From NCBI GenBank assembly GCA_937915925.1, contig CALGGM010000024.1, positions 1 to 19,802 of the forward strand: 19,802 nucleotides of DNA, written 5' to 3'. The notes beneath the pieces are model-generated. The model had not been told where the DNA came from and did no database searches. It worked only from the letters and a program-made list of their open reading frames with translations. Both the position numbers and the translations under genes were made by a program. This DNA comes from an uncultured Clostridia bacterium. GTDB lineage: Bacteria; Bacillota; Clostridia; Christensenellales; CAG-138. Each line of letters starts with the position of its first letter. The stretch's first letter is position 1. This document shows, in pieces, positions 1-7,323 of this stretch.

Positions 1-12
1 ACTACCCCTCAG

Positions 13-48
13 TCACCTACCGGTGACAGCTCCCCTGACAAGGGGAGC
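13..48. repeat. Two-hairpin intergenic repeat
   Basis: Two adjacent stem-loops: TCACC/GGTGA (13-17 with 22-26) and GCTCCCCT/AGGGGAGC (29-36 with 41-48, loop GACA). The layout, a variable first hairpin followed by a CCCCT/AGGGG hairpin, matches the repeat module at 108 and 350, so this is a divergent member of the same family. No gene overlaps it. Confidence 0.6.
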
Positions 49-61
49 TCGAATTTTACCC

Positions 62-84
62 GTAGGGGCGGATCGTATCCGCCC
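62..84 (+). repeat. GTAG-footed REP-like hairpin, copy 1
   Basis: GTAG (62-65) directly abuts a perfect 8-bp stem, GGGCGGAT (66-73) with ATCCGCCC (77-84), around a 3-nt loop. The same 8-3-8 design recurs at 563, 10271, 10346 and 19688. A GTAG tetranucleotide at the foot of a short palindrome is a hallmark of REP sequences mobilised by RAYT-type Y1 transposases; applying that model here is inference, since no such transposase is in the window. Confidence 0.6.
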
Positions 85-107
85 GTCAAATATCACGCGG
101 TTCGAAT

Positions 108-208
108 GACAACCCTTCCGTCAAGGCTCCGCCTTGACACCTTCCCTTTCACAGGGAAGGCAAGAAGTTCGCGAACGGCTCGTAGGGGGCGACGACCTCG
201 GCGCCCCG
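108..208. repeat. Composite repeat module, copy A
   Basis: Contains a TCAAGGC/GCCTTGA hairpin (121-137), a CCTTCCCT/AGGGAAGG hairpin (140-160), and a GTAG-footed GGGGCG...CGCCCC palindrome (182-207). The module recurs at 350-447 with the first 54 bases identical and only the stretch after 161 changed. It appears to be a mobile or amplified intergenic block and not coding DNA. Confidence 0.7.
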
Positions 209-253
209 TCAAACAACATTACAACGGCTTTTGTCCCGTAACGTTCTTTTGTG

Positions 254-311
254 TGTCATCCTGAGCGAAGGATCTTTGAGATCCTTCGTCGTTGTGCTCC
301 TCAGGATGACA
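254..311. repeat. Nested palindrome (TGTCATCCTGAG family)
   Basis: The outer 12-bp arms TGTCATCCTGAG (254-265) and CTCAGGATGACA (300-311) enclose a perfect 10-bp hairpin, CGAAGGATCT (266-275) with AGATCCTTCG (279-288). It would form a long cruciform or RNA hairpin. Degenerate relatives lie at 10221-10255 and 19731-19783. It probably belongs to a dispersed palindromic element family. Confidence 0.7.
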
Positions 312-349
312 TATGTTTTTATGTACCTGCCCGTAAGGGCGATGCGATC

Positions 350-447
350 GACAACCCTTCCGTCAAGGCTCCGCCTTGACACCTTCCCTTTCACAGGGAA
401 GGCGAGGGGAAAAACGGCTCGTAGGGGGCGACGACCTCGGCGCCCCG
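350..447. repeat. Composite repeat module, copy B
   Basis: A direct repeat of 108-208, offset by 242 bases in its left part and 239 in its right part, with the same three hairpins in the same order. The short difference after position 403 is the only clear divergence, which indicates a recent duplication. Confidence 0.7.
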
Positions 448-465
448 GTAAGTTGGCGCGGTTCA

Positions 466-546
466 ATGAATTGCGCCCTGCGGCGCATGAATTGTCCTGC
501 GGCCATGAATTGGCTGCGCCATGAATTGTGCTTCGCACATGAATTG
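466..546. repeat. ATGAATTG tandem array with mini-hairpin spacers
   Basis: ATGAATTG occurs five times, at 466, 487, 505, 521 and 539, with periods of 21, 18, 16 and 18. Most spacers are a small GC hairpin: GCGCC-ctgc-GGCGC, GGC-tgc-GCC and GTGC-ttc-GCAC. The hairpin sequences vary while the octamer is constant. This is not a CRISPR array: units are too short and spacers are self-complementary. Confidence 0.7.
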
Positions 547-562
547 ACGCCGAACGTGTCAT

Positions 563-585
563 GTAGGGGCGGATATCATCCGCCC
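563..585 (+). repeat. GTAG-footed REP-like hairpin, copy 2
   Basis: GTAG (563-566) followed at once by GGGCGGAT (567-574), a 3-nt loop and ATCCGCCC (578-585). The stem is identical to the copy at 62; only the loop differs. Confidence 0.6.
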
Positions 586-596
586 GTCATTCTCTC

Positions 597-626
597 CCGT
601 CACCAACGTGCCGCAGGCACGCATCA
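597..626. repeat. 30-bp inverted repeat, left copy
   Basis: A perfect reverse complement of 10022-10051. It contains an internal GTGCC/GGCAC hairpin. The two copies lie on either side of the whole opp operon. Confidence 0.7.
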
Positions 627-643
627 CGCGAAGCGCATCACTT

Positions 644-674
644 CTCCTCCTCGGGGAGGAGCTTCTTTTGTTTT
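644..674 (+). terminator. Terminator-like hairpin with TCGG loop
   Basis: A 7-bp stem CTCCTCC (644-650) with GGAGGAG (655-661), loop TCGG, followed by a T-rich tail. It could terminate transcription entering from the left, or be one more palindromic repeat. No + strand gene is visible upstream inside the window. Confidence 0.35.
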
Positions 675-793
675 GGGCGCGGTAGGGACGTTTTTATCCC
701 ATGAGGACCGCTTTCGGGGCGTTTTATGGAAAAAAGCGCCATGTCACGATCGAAAAACGCCGGATGCACGGTCCGTTGGAAGCATTTATATGC

Positions 794-822
794 TTGATTT
801 TATCAAATTTATGCGTTATAAT
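794..822 (+). promoter_or_regulatory. Candidate upstream promoter of the opp operon
   Basis: TTGATT (794-799), a 17-bp spacer and a perfect TATAAT (817-822). It would give a leader of about 175 nt before the first gene. The closer promoter at 928 is the better match, so this would be the distal member of a tandem pair. Confidence 0.45.
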
Positions 823-927
823 ACCCGCATGCCACAAGTTTGAACGGATTTTTTTGCAGAAAATGTCGGGGTTTGCTGTGACCGGAACCGCGAATTTTTC
901 GGAAATGTCTTTCTGTGAAAAAAACTG

Positions 928-956
928 TTGAAATTCTATGCGATATAGGATATAAT
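928..956 (+). promoter_or_regulatory. Promoter of the opp operon
   Basis: TTGAAA (928-933), a 17-bp spacer and TATAAT (951-956), close to the ideal vegetative sigma-A promoter. The expected start near 963 leaves a leader of about 40 nt carrying the ribosome-binding site GGAAAGGAG (985-993). No terminator precedes oppA, so this should drive the whole operon. Confidence 0.75.
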
Positions 957-1005
957 CAAGTGGTAAACAGAGAAACTGTCTTTTGGAAAGGAGTATCGCG
1001 GCGAC

Positions 1006-1671
1006 TTGGTAACAACGAAGTACACGGCGGATTACCGCTTGGAAAACGTGGTGGATCCGAGAACCGGCAAGTTGGCCACCAAAGCCGTTTACAGAGGCGA
1101 CTGGTTCAGCTTCGAAAAGCCCGCGGCGCTCGTCAGACAGAGAAAGGTTCTCATTACGGTCCTTGTGGGGCTTGCGATCGCGGCGTTCATCGGCGCGCTG
1201 CTGCTCACCGGGATCAACGAACGGAATCAGAACGTGAAGGCGATCGAGCAGTACTACGTGATCATTCCGTTTGTGGGGCTGATGTTCCCGATCTTCTTCA
1301 TGGGAACGTCGACCGTTCGGATGTGGCGCGCGACCGACAAGGTCACGCGGGAGCATCGGGATAAGATCAACGAGCGGTTTGCCGCCGCCTGCATCGGCGC
1401 GGCGATCCTGTCCGGCATCTCCGTGATCGGTCATATCGTATCGTGGGCGATCAACGGCGAAACGGCGTCGGACTTGGTCTTTCTCGGGATCACCGTGATC
1501 ATCCTTGCCGCATCCGTTCTGATCTTTGTGTTTCGCAAAGACCTCTCGATGGTCAAAAGCGGAACGGCGAGGATCGCGTATCCGGACGAGGATCCGGAAA
1601 TCACCCGTATAGCACGCGAGGGCGAAAGCTCACGCCGTGATATAAAAAAGATAAGGAGAAACAAGAAATGA
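1006..1671 (+). CDS. Four-TM membrane protein leading the opp operon, function unknown
   Basis: A 221-residue integral membrane protein that I do not recognise as a named family. Predicted TM segments lie near residues 48-70, 83-102, 126-148 and 156-176. The N-terminal 45 residues and the basic C-terminal 40 residues are probably cytoplasmic. The start is TTG, chosen because GGAAAGGAG lies 12 bases upstream and no in-frame ATG follows until about residue 94-100, inside TM2. The stop overlaps the oppA start (ATGA at 1668-1671), so the two are probably translationally coupled, and the gene shares the opp promoter. A role linked to the peptide transporter is inferred from position only. The reading frame is secure; the function is not. 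Confidence 0.8.
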   Translation: MVTTKYTADYRLENVVDPRTGKLATKAVYRGDWFSFEKPAALVRQRKVLITVLVGLAIAAFIGALLLTGINERNQNVKAIEQYYVIIPFVGLMFPIFFMGTSTVRMWRATDKVTREHRDKINERFAAACIGAAILSGISVIGHIVSWAINGETASDLVFLGITVIILAASVLIFVFRKDLSMVKSGTARIAYPDEDPEITRIAREGESSRRDIKKIRRNKK

Positions 1672-4130
1672 GAAAAACTAAGACTCTCGTAAGCCTGCTT
1701 CTGGCACTGGTCATGGTTCTTGCTCTCGCAGCCTGCAACCCGACCACCACGCCTGATCCGGCAACCGAACAGCCCGCTGAGCAGCCCACTGAACAGCCCG
1801 CTGAGCAGCCCAACGAGCAGCCCGCAGAGCAGCCCGCTGAGCAGCCTGCAGAGCGGCCCGAAGAGACCGGTATCGTCCCGCCGAAGGGCCCGACGTTCGA
1901 GTCTCACACTGTTCCGGGCAGCAGAGTGGTCTACGCAGAAGCGACCTTCGGTCAGAAGTTCAGCCCGTTCTTCTACACCACCGCTTATGACGGTGATGCA
2001 GTCCAAATGGTTGTGAACGGCATCCTCGCGAGTGATCGTGGCGGCGCTGTCATCAACAACGGCATCGAAGGCGAGACCGTTTCCTACAACGGCACGGACT
2101 ACACCTACTACGGCCTTGCGAATGTGGATGTCGTTCAGAACGACGACGGCACCGTTGATTACAACATCGTTATGAGAGACGACATCGTCTTCTCCGATGG
2201 CGTACCGGCAACGATCGATGACGTTATCTTCGGCATCTACGTTTGCGCAGACCCGACGTACGACGGTTCCTCCACGCTGTATGCACTCCCGATCGAGGGC
2301 ATCAACGAGTACTACACCTCCATGGCGTCCCGCCTCGGCCTCGTAGCAGCAACGAAGGAAGCCGGCTACACCGCGAATGAGAACTTCACCGAGGAAGATT
2401 ACAACACCTTCTGGGCGGCGTTCAACGCGGCAGGCGCAAAGTTCGCACAGGAAATCGTTGACTACGTCAACACTGCTTATGCGGATGATAAGTATGTCCA
2501 GGGTTACTTCAATCCGGACCTGACCTATGCAGACGTTGCGGCAGATCCCGCTCTGATGAACCAGTACGGCTGCGTGCTCTGGGGCTTCGATCCGGTTGAC
2601 ACCCCCGAAGAGTACTTCGCGCAGATCAAGGCAGCTTATGAGTACGACATGAGCGCAGACGGTATCGAGAAGGAATCCGCGGGCACCTCGTTCGCAGACT
2701 TCCTGAAGGCAGAGCTCGGCGACAACTATGCGCGCTTTGATGAGTGGGTCACCACCACCGAAGGCATGACCAACATCCCGGGCATCATCCGTACCGGCGA
2801 CTACTCCATGACCGTCCACTGCACCGAGTTCGATGCAACGGCGATCTACAACATGAGCTTCTGGCTTGCACCGCTCCACTACTATGGCGATGAAGCGCTC
2901 TATGACTATGAGAACAACTCCTTCGGTTTCAAGAAGGGTGATCTCAGCGGCGTCAGAGAAAAGACCGCTAAGCCGCTCGGCGCTGGCCCGTACACCTTCG
3001 AAGGCTATGACAACGGCGTTATCACCTTCAAGGCGAACCCGTACTACTTCCTGGGCGCTCCGGCAATCGAGACGCTGCTCATGCAGGAAGGCACCGACTC
3101 CGACTACGTTCCGGGCATCGGCACCGGCACGTTTGACCTTGCGAACCCGTCCATCAGCGATGCAACGCTGAAGGCGATCCAGGACCTCAACAGCAACGGT
3201 GAACTCGTTGGCGACATCATCACGACCTACCTCGTTGACTACCGCGGCTACGGCTACATCGGTATCAACGCGAACCGCGTCTGCATCAACAACGAGCCGG
3301 GCAGCGAGGCTTCCAAGAACCTCCGCAAGGGCTTCATGACCCTGCTGGCTGTCTATCGTGATACCGTTATCAACTCCTACTATGGCGATCGCGCAGTGGT
3401 CATCCAGTACCCGATCTCCAACACCTCCTGGGCGGCACCGCAACCGACCGACGCAGGTTACAAGAATGCATACTCCACCGATGTTGACGGCAACCCGATC
3501 TACACCGAAGGTATGAATGACGAAGAGAAGTACGCAGCAGCGAAGGAAGCGGCAATCGGCTTCTTCAAGGGCGCAGGCCTCACGTTCGATGAAGCGACCG
3601 GCATGTTTGTCGACGCTCCGTCCTTCGAGATCATGATCCCCGGCGCAGGTCAGCAGGACCACCCGGCATACGGCATCGCGGTTGCAGCATCTGCTGTCTG
3701 CGAAGAGCTCGGCATCAAGCTGCAGGTAAACGACGTCGGTACCTCCACCTGGAACAACGCACTCGAAGCCAACACTGCCGATATGTGGGCAGCTGCATGG
3801 CAGGCGAGCGTTGACCCGGATATGTATCAGGTCTATCACTCCAGCAATGCGAACGGTGCAGGCACCAACTCCAACCACTATCAGGTGCAGGATGCGCACC
3901 TCGATGAGCTGATCATCGAAGGCCGTACCTCCGCTGATACCGACTTCCGTAAGGCGACCTACAAGGAAGCTATGGAAATCATCATGGATTGGGGCTGCGA
4001 GCTTCCGACCTATCAGAGAAAGGACTGCTCCACGGTTTCCACGCAGCGCATCGACAATGCGACCGTCACGCCCGACATGACGCCGTTCTGGGGTCTGTTC
4101 GGCAACTGGGAGACCACGGTTGCGAAATAA
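1668..4130 (+). CDS. oppA: Oligopeptide ABC transporter substrate-binding lipoprotein (SBP_bac_5 family)
   Basis: An 820-residue extracellular lipoprotein that captures peptides for the OppBCDF importer. The signal peptide ends in a lipobox LAAC with the lipidated Cys at residue 23. Residues 34-65 are eight EQPx tetrapeptides forming a flexible, acidic, proline-rich tether. The binding domain follows, with family hallmarks such as VFSDGVPATIDDV (about 174-186), GAGPYTF and FKANPYY. Typical family members have about 550-600 residues; extra sequence between about 215 and 370 probably forms an added subdomain. The start has AAGGAG at 1653-1658 and overlaps the previous stop. Genes for two permeases and two ATPases follow, which supports oligopeptide or dipeptide import. 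Other solutes, such as nickel or glycosides, cannot be excluded from sequence alone. Confidence 0.9.
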   Translation: MRKTKTLVSLLLALVMVLALAACNPTTTPDPATEQPAEQPTEQPAEQPNEQPAEQPAEQPAERPEETGIVPPKGPTFESHTVPGSRVVYAEATFGQKFSPFFYTTAYDGDAVQMVVNGILASDRGGAVINNGIEGETVSYNGTDYTYYGLANVDVVQNDDGTVDYNIVMRDDIVFSDGVPATIDDVIFGIYVCADPTYDGSSTLYALPIEGINEYYTSMASRLGLVAATKEAGYTANENFTEEDYNTFWAAFNAAGAKFAQEIVDYVNTAYADDKYVQGYFNPDLTYADVAADPALMNQYGCVLWGFDPVDTPEEYFAQIKAAYEYDMSADGIEKESAGTSFADFLKAELGDNYARFDEWVTTTEGMTNIPGIIRTGDYSMTVHCTEFDATAIYNMSFWLAPLHYYGDEALYDYENNSFGFKKGDLSGVREKTAKPLGAGPYTFEGYDNGVITFKANPYYFLGAPAIETLLMQEGTDSDYVPGIGTGTFDLANPSISDATLKAIQDLNSNGELVGDIITTYLVDYRGYGYIGINANRVCINNEPGSEASKNLRKGFMTLLAVYRDTVINSYYGDRAVVIQYPISNTSWAAPQPTDAGYKNAYSTDVDGNPIYTEGMNDEEKYAAAKEAAIGFFKGAGLTFDEATGMFVDAPSFEIMIPGAGQQDHPAYGIAVAASAVCEELGIKLQVNDVGTSTWNNALEANTADMWAAAWQASVDPDMYQVYHSSNANGAGTNSNHYQVQDAHLDELIIEGRTSADTDFRKATYKEAMEIIMDWGCELPTYQRKDCSTVSTQRIDNATVTPDMTPFWGLFGNWETTVAK
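1767..1862 (+). repeat. 12-bp tandem repeat encoding the EQPx linker of OppA
   Basis: Eight 12-bp units encode EQPA, EQPT, EQPA, EQPN, EQPA, EQPA, EQPA and ERPE. The units are near identical at DNA level, so slippage could vary the length of the tether between the lipid anchor and the binding domain while keeping the frame. Confidence 0.8.
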
Positions 4131-4169
4131 GCCAAACACGGTTTACAGCATGAAGTTGTAACAATCGTT

Positions 4170-4218
4170 GGAAGGGGATGCTTCAACATCCCCTTCCGGC
4201 ATAATTGATTGTTTTTTT
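4170..4218 (+). promoter_or_regulatory. Intercistronic hairpin between oppA and oppB
   Basis: A perfect 11-bp stem GGAAGGGGATG (4170-4180) with CATCCCCTTCC (4187-4197), loop CTTCAA, extendable by two U-G pairs. T7 occurs at 4212-4218, but 14 nt beyond the stem, so it is not a canonical terminator. Such hairpins after binding-protein genes commonly block 3' exonucleases or cause partial termination, giving more binding protein than permease. That role here is inference. Confidence 0.65.
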
Positions 4219-4248
4219 GTCCTAATTTTGATGAGAGTGGTGGAGTGA

Positions 4249-5238
4249 ATGCTGAAGTTTACAGTAAAACGTGTGCTATATAGCATCATAATATTGTTCT
4301 TCGTCATGTTCCTGGTGTATGCCCTGCTGTACAACATGCCGGGCAGCTACCTTGAGATGAAGGCACAGCAGCTTGCATCCAGACCCGGCGCGAGCAAGAG
4401 CGCGACGGAGTGGCTCAACGATCTGAAGAGCCAGTACGGTATGGATCAGGGCGTCGTTCGGGGCTATTTTACCTGGCTCGGTACGGCAATCAGAGGAGAA
4501 TGGGGCGAAAGCTGGGCATGGACCATCCCGGTCACCGAAGAGTTTTCTAAGACGATTTGGTACAGCTTTGCGCTTGGGGTAATTACCCTGCTTGTTGAAA
4601 TTTTTATCGCGATCCCGCTGGGCGTCTTGGCGGCGAAGAAGCAGTACGGCTTTTTGGATTATTTCACGACCGTTTTCGCAATGGTCAGTATCTCATTGCC
4701 GACCTTCTTCCTAGCAACGGTATTGAAGTATATATTCTCTGTAAAGCTCGGATGGTTTGACCTGTCCGGTATGCAGGGCAAATACTACGATACCCTGTCG
4801 CCGTTCATGCAGTTTTTGGACGTTGCGAAGCACTTCGTGCTTCCGGCGCTCACGCTCAGCATCCTGTCCATCGGCGGATTGATGCGTTACACCCGTACGA
4901 ACATGCTCGAGGTTCTGAACTCGGACTACATCCGTACGGCGCGCGCAAAGGGCGTTTCGGAGCGCAAGGTCATCAATCACCACGCGTTCCGCAACACGCT
5001 GATCCCGCTCGTGACGATGCTCGGCGGCTCCCTGCCGGGACTGTTCTCCGGTGCTCTGATCACGGAAACGCTGTTCGCCATCCGCGGCATCGGCTATGCA
5101 TCGTATTACTCGATGGTACAGGCGGACGTTCCGTTCACTATGTTCTATCTGGCATTTATTTCCATATTGACGCTGCTCGGCAACCTGATCTCCGACCTTC
5201 TGTACGGTGCGGTTGACCCGAGAGTCCGTCTTGAGTAA
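4249..5238 (+). CDS. oppB: Oligopeptide ABC transporter permease OppB
   Basis: A 329-residue inner membrane subunit that pairs with OppC to form the translocation channel. TM segments lie near residues 8-28, 103-128, 138-160, 194-214, 252-275 and 297-319, the usual six-helix layout with a long first external loop. The cytoplasmic EAA loop that docks on the ATPases is seen at about 226-250 (SDYIRTARAKGV...HAFRN). The ending DPRVRLE is typical of the DppB/OppB branch. Length is normal. The start is set by the purine-rich GAGTGGTGGAG just upstream. The gene follows oppA after 118 bases and precedes oppC by 14. Confidence 0.93.
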   Translation: MLKFTVKRVLYSIIILFFVMFLVYALLYNMPGSYLEMKAQQLASRPGASKSATEWLNDLKSQYGMDQGVVRGYFTWLGTAIRGEWGESWAWTIPVTEEFSKTIWYSFALGVITLLVEIFIAIPLGVLAAKKQYGFLDYFTTVFAMVSISLPTFFLATVLKYIFSVKLGWFDLSGMQGKYYDTLSPFMQFLDVAKHFVLPALTLSILSIGGLMRYTRTNMLEVLNSDYIRTARAKGVSERKVINHHAFRNTLIPLVTMLGGSLPGLFSGALITETLFAIRGIGYASYYSMVQADVPFTMFYLAFISILTLLGNLISDLLYGAVDPRVRLE

Positions 5239-5252
5239 GGGGGGAAAGTTCA

Positions 5253-7310
5253 ATGGCAAGCTATAATCTGAATGAGACCCTCAAAGCAAGAGCAGCAAAT
5301 CAGGTCAAGAAGGACGACGGCGAGGTCAAGCTTGACGACGTCAGCCGCGTCAAGGTCCTGTCTCCGGGACGCAAGGTCTTCAAGCGCTTCATCAAGAACC
5401 GCCTTGCTGTTTTCGGCACGACCCTTCTTATCATCATGTTCCTCCTGTCCTTCCTGGGACCGGTGTTCTACCCCTACGGGCAGAAGGACATCTTCTATCG
5501 TTATGATGTTCTGAACACGAATTACGCGTCCGTCAAGGACAACACGACGTTCGAGACGAGCGAAGTCGATCCTTCCGTTGAGGTCGAAAGCGGCGTCAAC
5601 CGCAAGATGACCACCAACATCAAGGCGATGAACACGGACGGCAAGAATGTGCTGTACGTGGAAGGCACGAACGGCGTTTATGAGATCGACAAGGTCAGCG
5701 ACGAGCTGTACACGCTGAGCCGGTTCGAGGATTCCAGGAAGATCGCGGTCTTCGGCAGCAACCTCGAAGAGGTCGGTACGTTCGACGGCATCGCAAAGAC
5801 GCTCACGTACAAGACCGCCGGCACCGATCTCGGCGAAGCCTTTATCGACGCCCTGAAGGAAAACTGCAAGGGCACGAAGGCGGGCGAGTTCGAGTTCGAC
5901 GGAGCGACCTACTTCTTTGAGCCCGGCTCCAAGAAGACCTTCAAGATCACGGCTCTGACCGAAGACTTCCTCTATGAAGACGGCGTCAAGCCGCTGTCCG
6001 AAGCATTCGAATCCGCGGCGCTTGCGGCGGTCGAAAGCGGCGAACCGTTCAGCGCGGACGGCAAGAACTATGTCGTCATCGTCAACGAGGACGTTTACAC
6101 CGCATATGAAGTCGGCGCAAAGAAGCTCGGCAGGATCTACACGACGCTGGTCATCGACACCTATGAAAAGGGCGCAGGCGTCACCGCAGAGCTCAAGAAC
6201 AACGCGCTGCTCGCAGCATTCGGCGAGGGCACCTTCACTGCGGACGGCAAGAACTACACGGTAACCAACGAAGAGGATTCGTTCGTCATCCGTGACGAAG
6301 CGGGCGCTGAGATCGGCGAGCTGTCGCACTTCATCATCCGCCGCTTCAACGGCGACGATACGGTTGAGTACGAGCTCAAGAAAGCGCTGGTCGAAGAGAT
6401 CTCCGCTATGGTCGAGCGTGGCGAGACCTCCGGTTCGTTCACGCATGCGATCCCGATGCAGACCGAAGACGGCCGTTATCAGTATGACGAGAACGGCAAC
6501 CTGCAGTATTCGGACACGGAGCTTCGCATCACGCAGAAGGAAGTCGGTCAGTACACGATCAACTGCGACCAGATCACCTACGTCATCGATACGTTTGCGG
6601 CGCCGACCGGCGCGCACATCCTCGGTACGGACGGCGACGGCTTCGACGTGTTCGCGCGTATCATGTACGGCGGCCGTATCTCCCTGATGGTCGGCTTCGT
6701 GGTCGTCTTCCTCGAGTGCCTGCTCGGTATCATCATGGGCGGTCTCGCGGGCTACTACGGCAAGTGGGTCGACTTCCTCATCATGCGACTGGTCGATATC
6801 TTCTACTGCTTGCCCTCCATGCCGATCATGATCATCCTCGGCGCAATGATGGACGCAATGCGACTCGACACCTACATCCGACTGATCGTCATGATGGCGA
6901 TGCTCGGTATCATGGGCTGGGCAGGCGTCGCCCGTCTGGTCCGCGGCCAGATCCTCTCGCTGCGTGAGCAGGAGTTCATGCTTGCGGCAGAGGCGACCGG
7001 TATCCGCGTCAGACACCGCATCTTCCGTCACCTGATCCCGAACGTCATGCCGCAGCTGATCGTTTCCGCAACGATGGGCATGGGCGGCACGATCCTTACG
7101 GAATCGACGCTGTCCTTCCTCGGTCTCGGCGTCAAGCACCCGCTGGCAACCTGGGGAACGATCATCAACTCGGTATCTTCCGCATCCGCAATGGCACACT
7201 ATGCTTACATCTGGATCCCCGTCGGCTTGCTGATCTGTCTGACGGTCATCGCATTCAACTTTGTCGGCGACGGTCTGCGCGATGCGTACGATCCGAAATC
7301 CAAGCAGTAA
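5253..7310 (+). CDS. oppC: Oligopeptide ABC transporter permease OppC with a large extracytoplasmic insert
   Basis: A 685-residue permease, more than twice the usual length of about 300. Residues 1-48 are cytoplasmic and TM1 is about 50-74. Residues about 77-450 form a hydrophilic block without TM segments. The standard OppC core then resumes at GAHILGTDGDGFDVFARIMY (453-472), where the family has its conserved LGTDxxGRD motif, here with GFD in place of GRD. The remaining TM helices follow, with the EAA loop at about 573-597 (EFMLAAEATGI...HLIPN) and the end DGLRDAYDPK. The insert falls in the first external loop, so it should sit outside the cell next to OppA. It contains several DGKN-type motifs that suggest internal repeats. 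There is no frame break. The start is preceded by AAGGGGGG (5237-5244). Confidence 0.92.
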   Translation: MASYNLNETLKARAANQVKKDDGEVKLDDVSRVKVLSPGRKVFKRFIKNRLAVFGTTLLIIMFLLSFLGPVFYPYGQKDIFYRYDVLNTNYASVKDNTTFETSEVDPSVEVESGVNRKMTTNIKAMNTDGKNVLYVEGTNGVYEIDKVSDELYTLSRFEDSRKIAVFGSNLEEVGTFDGIAKTLTYKTAGTDLGEAFIDALKENCKGTKAGEFEFDGATYFFEPGSKKTFKITALTEDFLYEDGVKPLSEAFESAALAAVESGEPFSADGKNYVVIVNEDVYTAYEVGAKKLGRIYTTLVIDTYEKGAGVTAELKNNALLAAFGEGTFTADGKNYTVTNEEDSFVIRDEAGAEIGELSHFIIRRFNGDDTVEYELKKALVEEISAMVERGETSGSFTHAIPMQTEDGRYQYDENGNLQYSDTELRITQKEVGQYTINCDQITYVIDTFAAPTGAHILGTDGDGFDVFARIMYGGRISLMVGFVVVFLECLLGIIMGGLAGYYGKWVDFLIMRLVDIFYCLPSMPIMIILGAMMDAMRLDTYIRLIVMMAMLGIMGWAGVARLVRGQILSLREQEFMLAAEATGIRVRHRIFRHLIPNVMPQLIVSATMGMGGTILTESTLSFLGLGVKHPLATWGTIINSVSSASAMAHYAYIWIPVGLLICLTVIAFNFVGDGLRDAYDPKSKQ

Positions 7311-7323
7311 GGAGGCGTGAGTC

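Noticed and set aside
466..546. CRISPR array
   Set aside because: The repeat is only 8 bases, spacers are 8-13 bases and mostly self-complementary, and no cas gene is present.
376..931. Several short + strand frames before the opp operon
   Set aside because: They run through palindromic repeats, lack ribosome-binding sites and have no protein-like composition.
1431..4139. A 902-residue open frame on the minus strand
   Set aside because: It lies opposite oppA and is an effect of the strong codon bias there. It is rich in Val, Arg and Cys, has no family match I recognise, and no ribosome-binding site.
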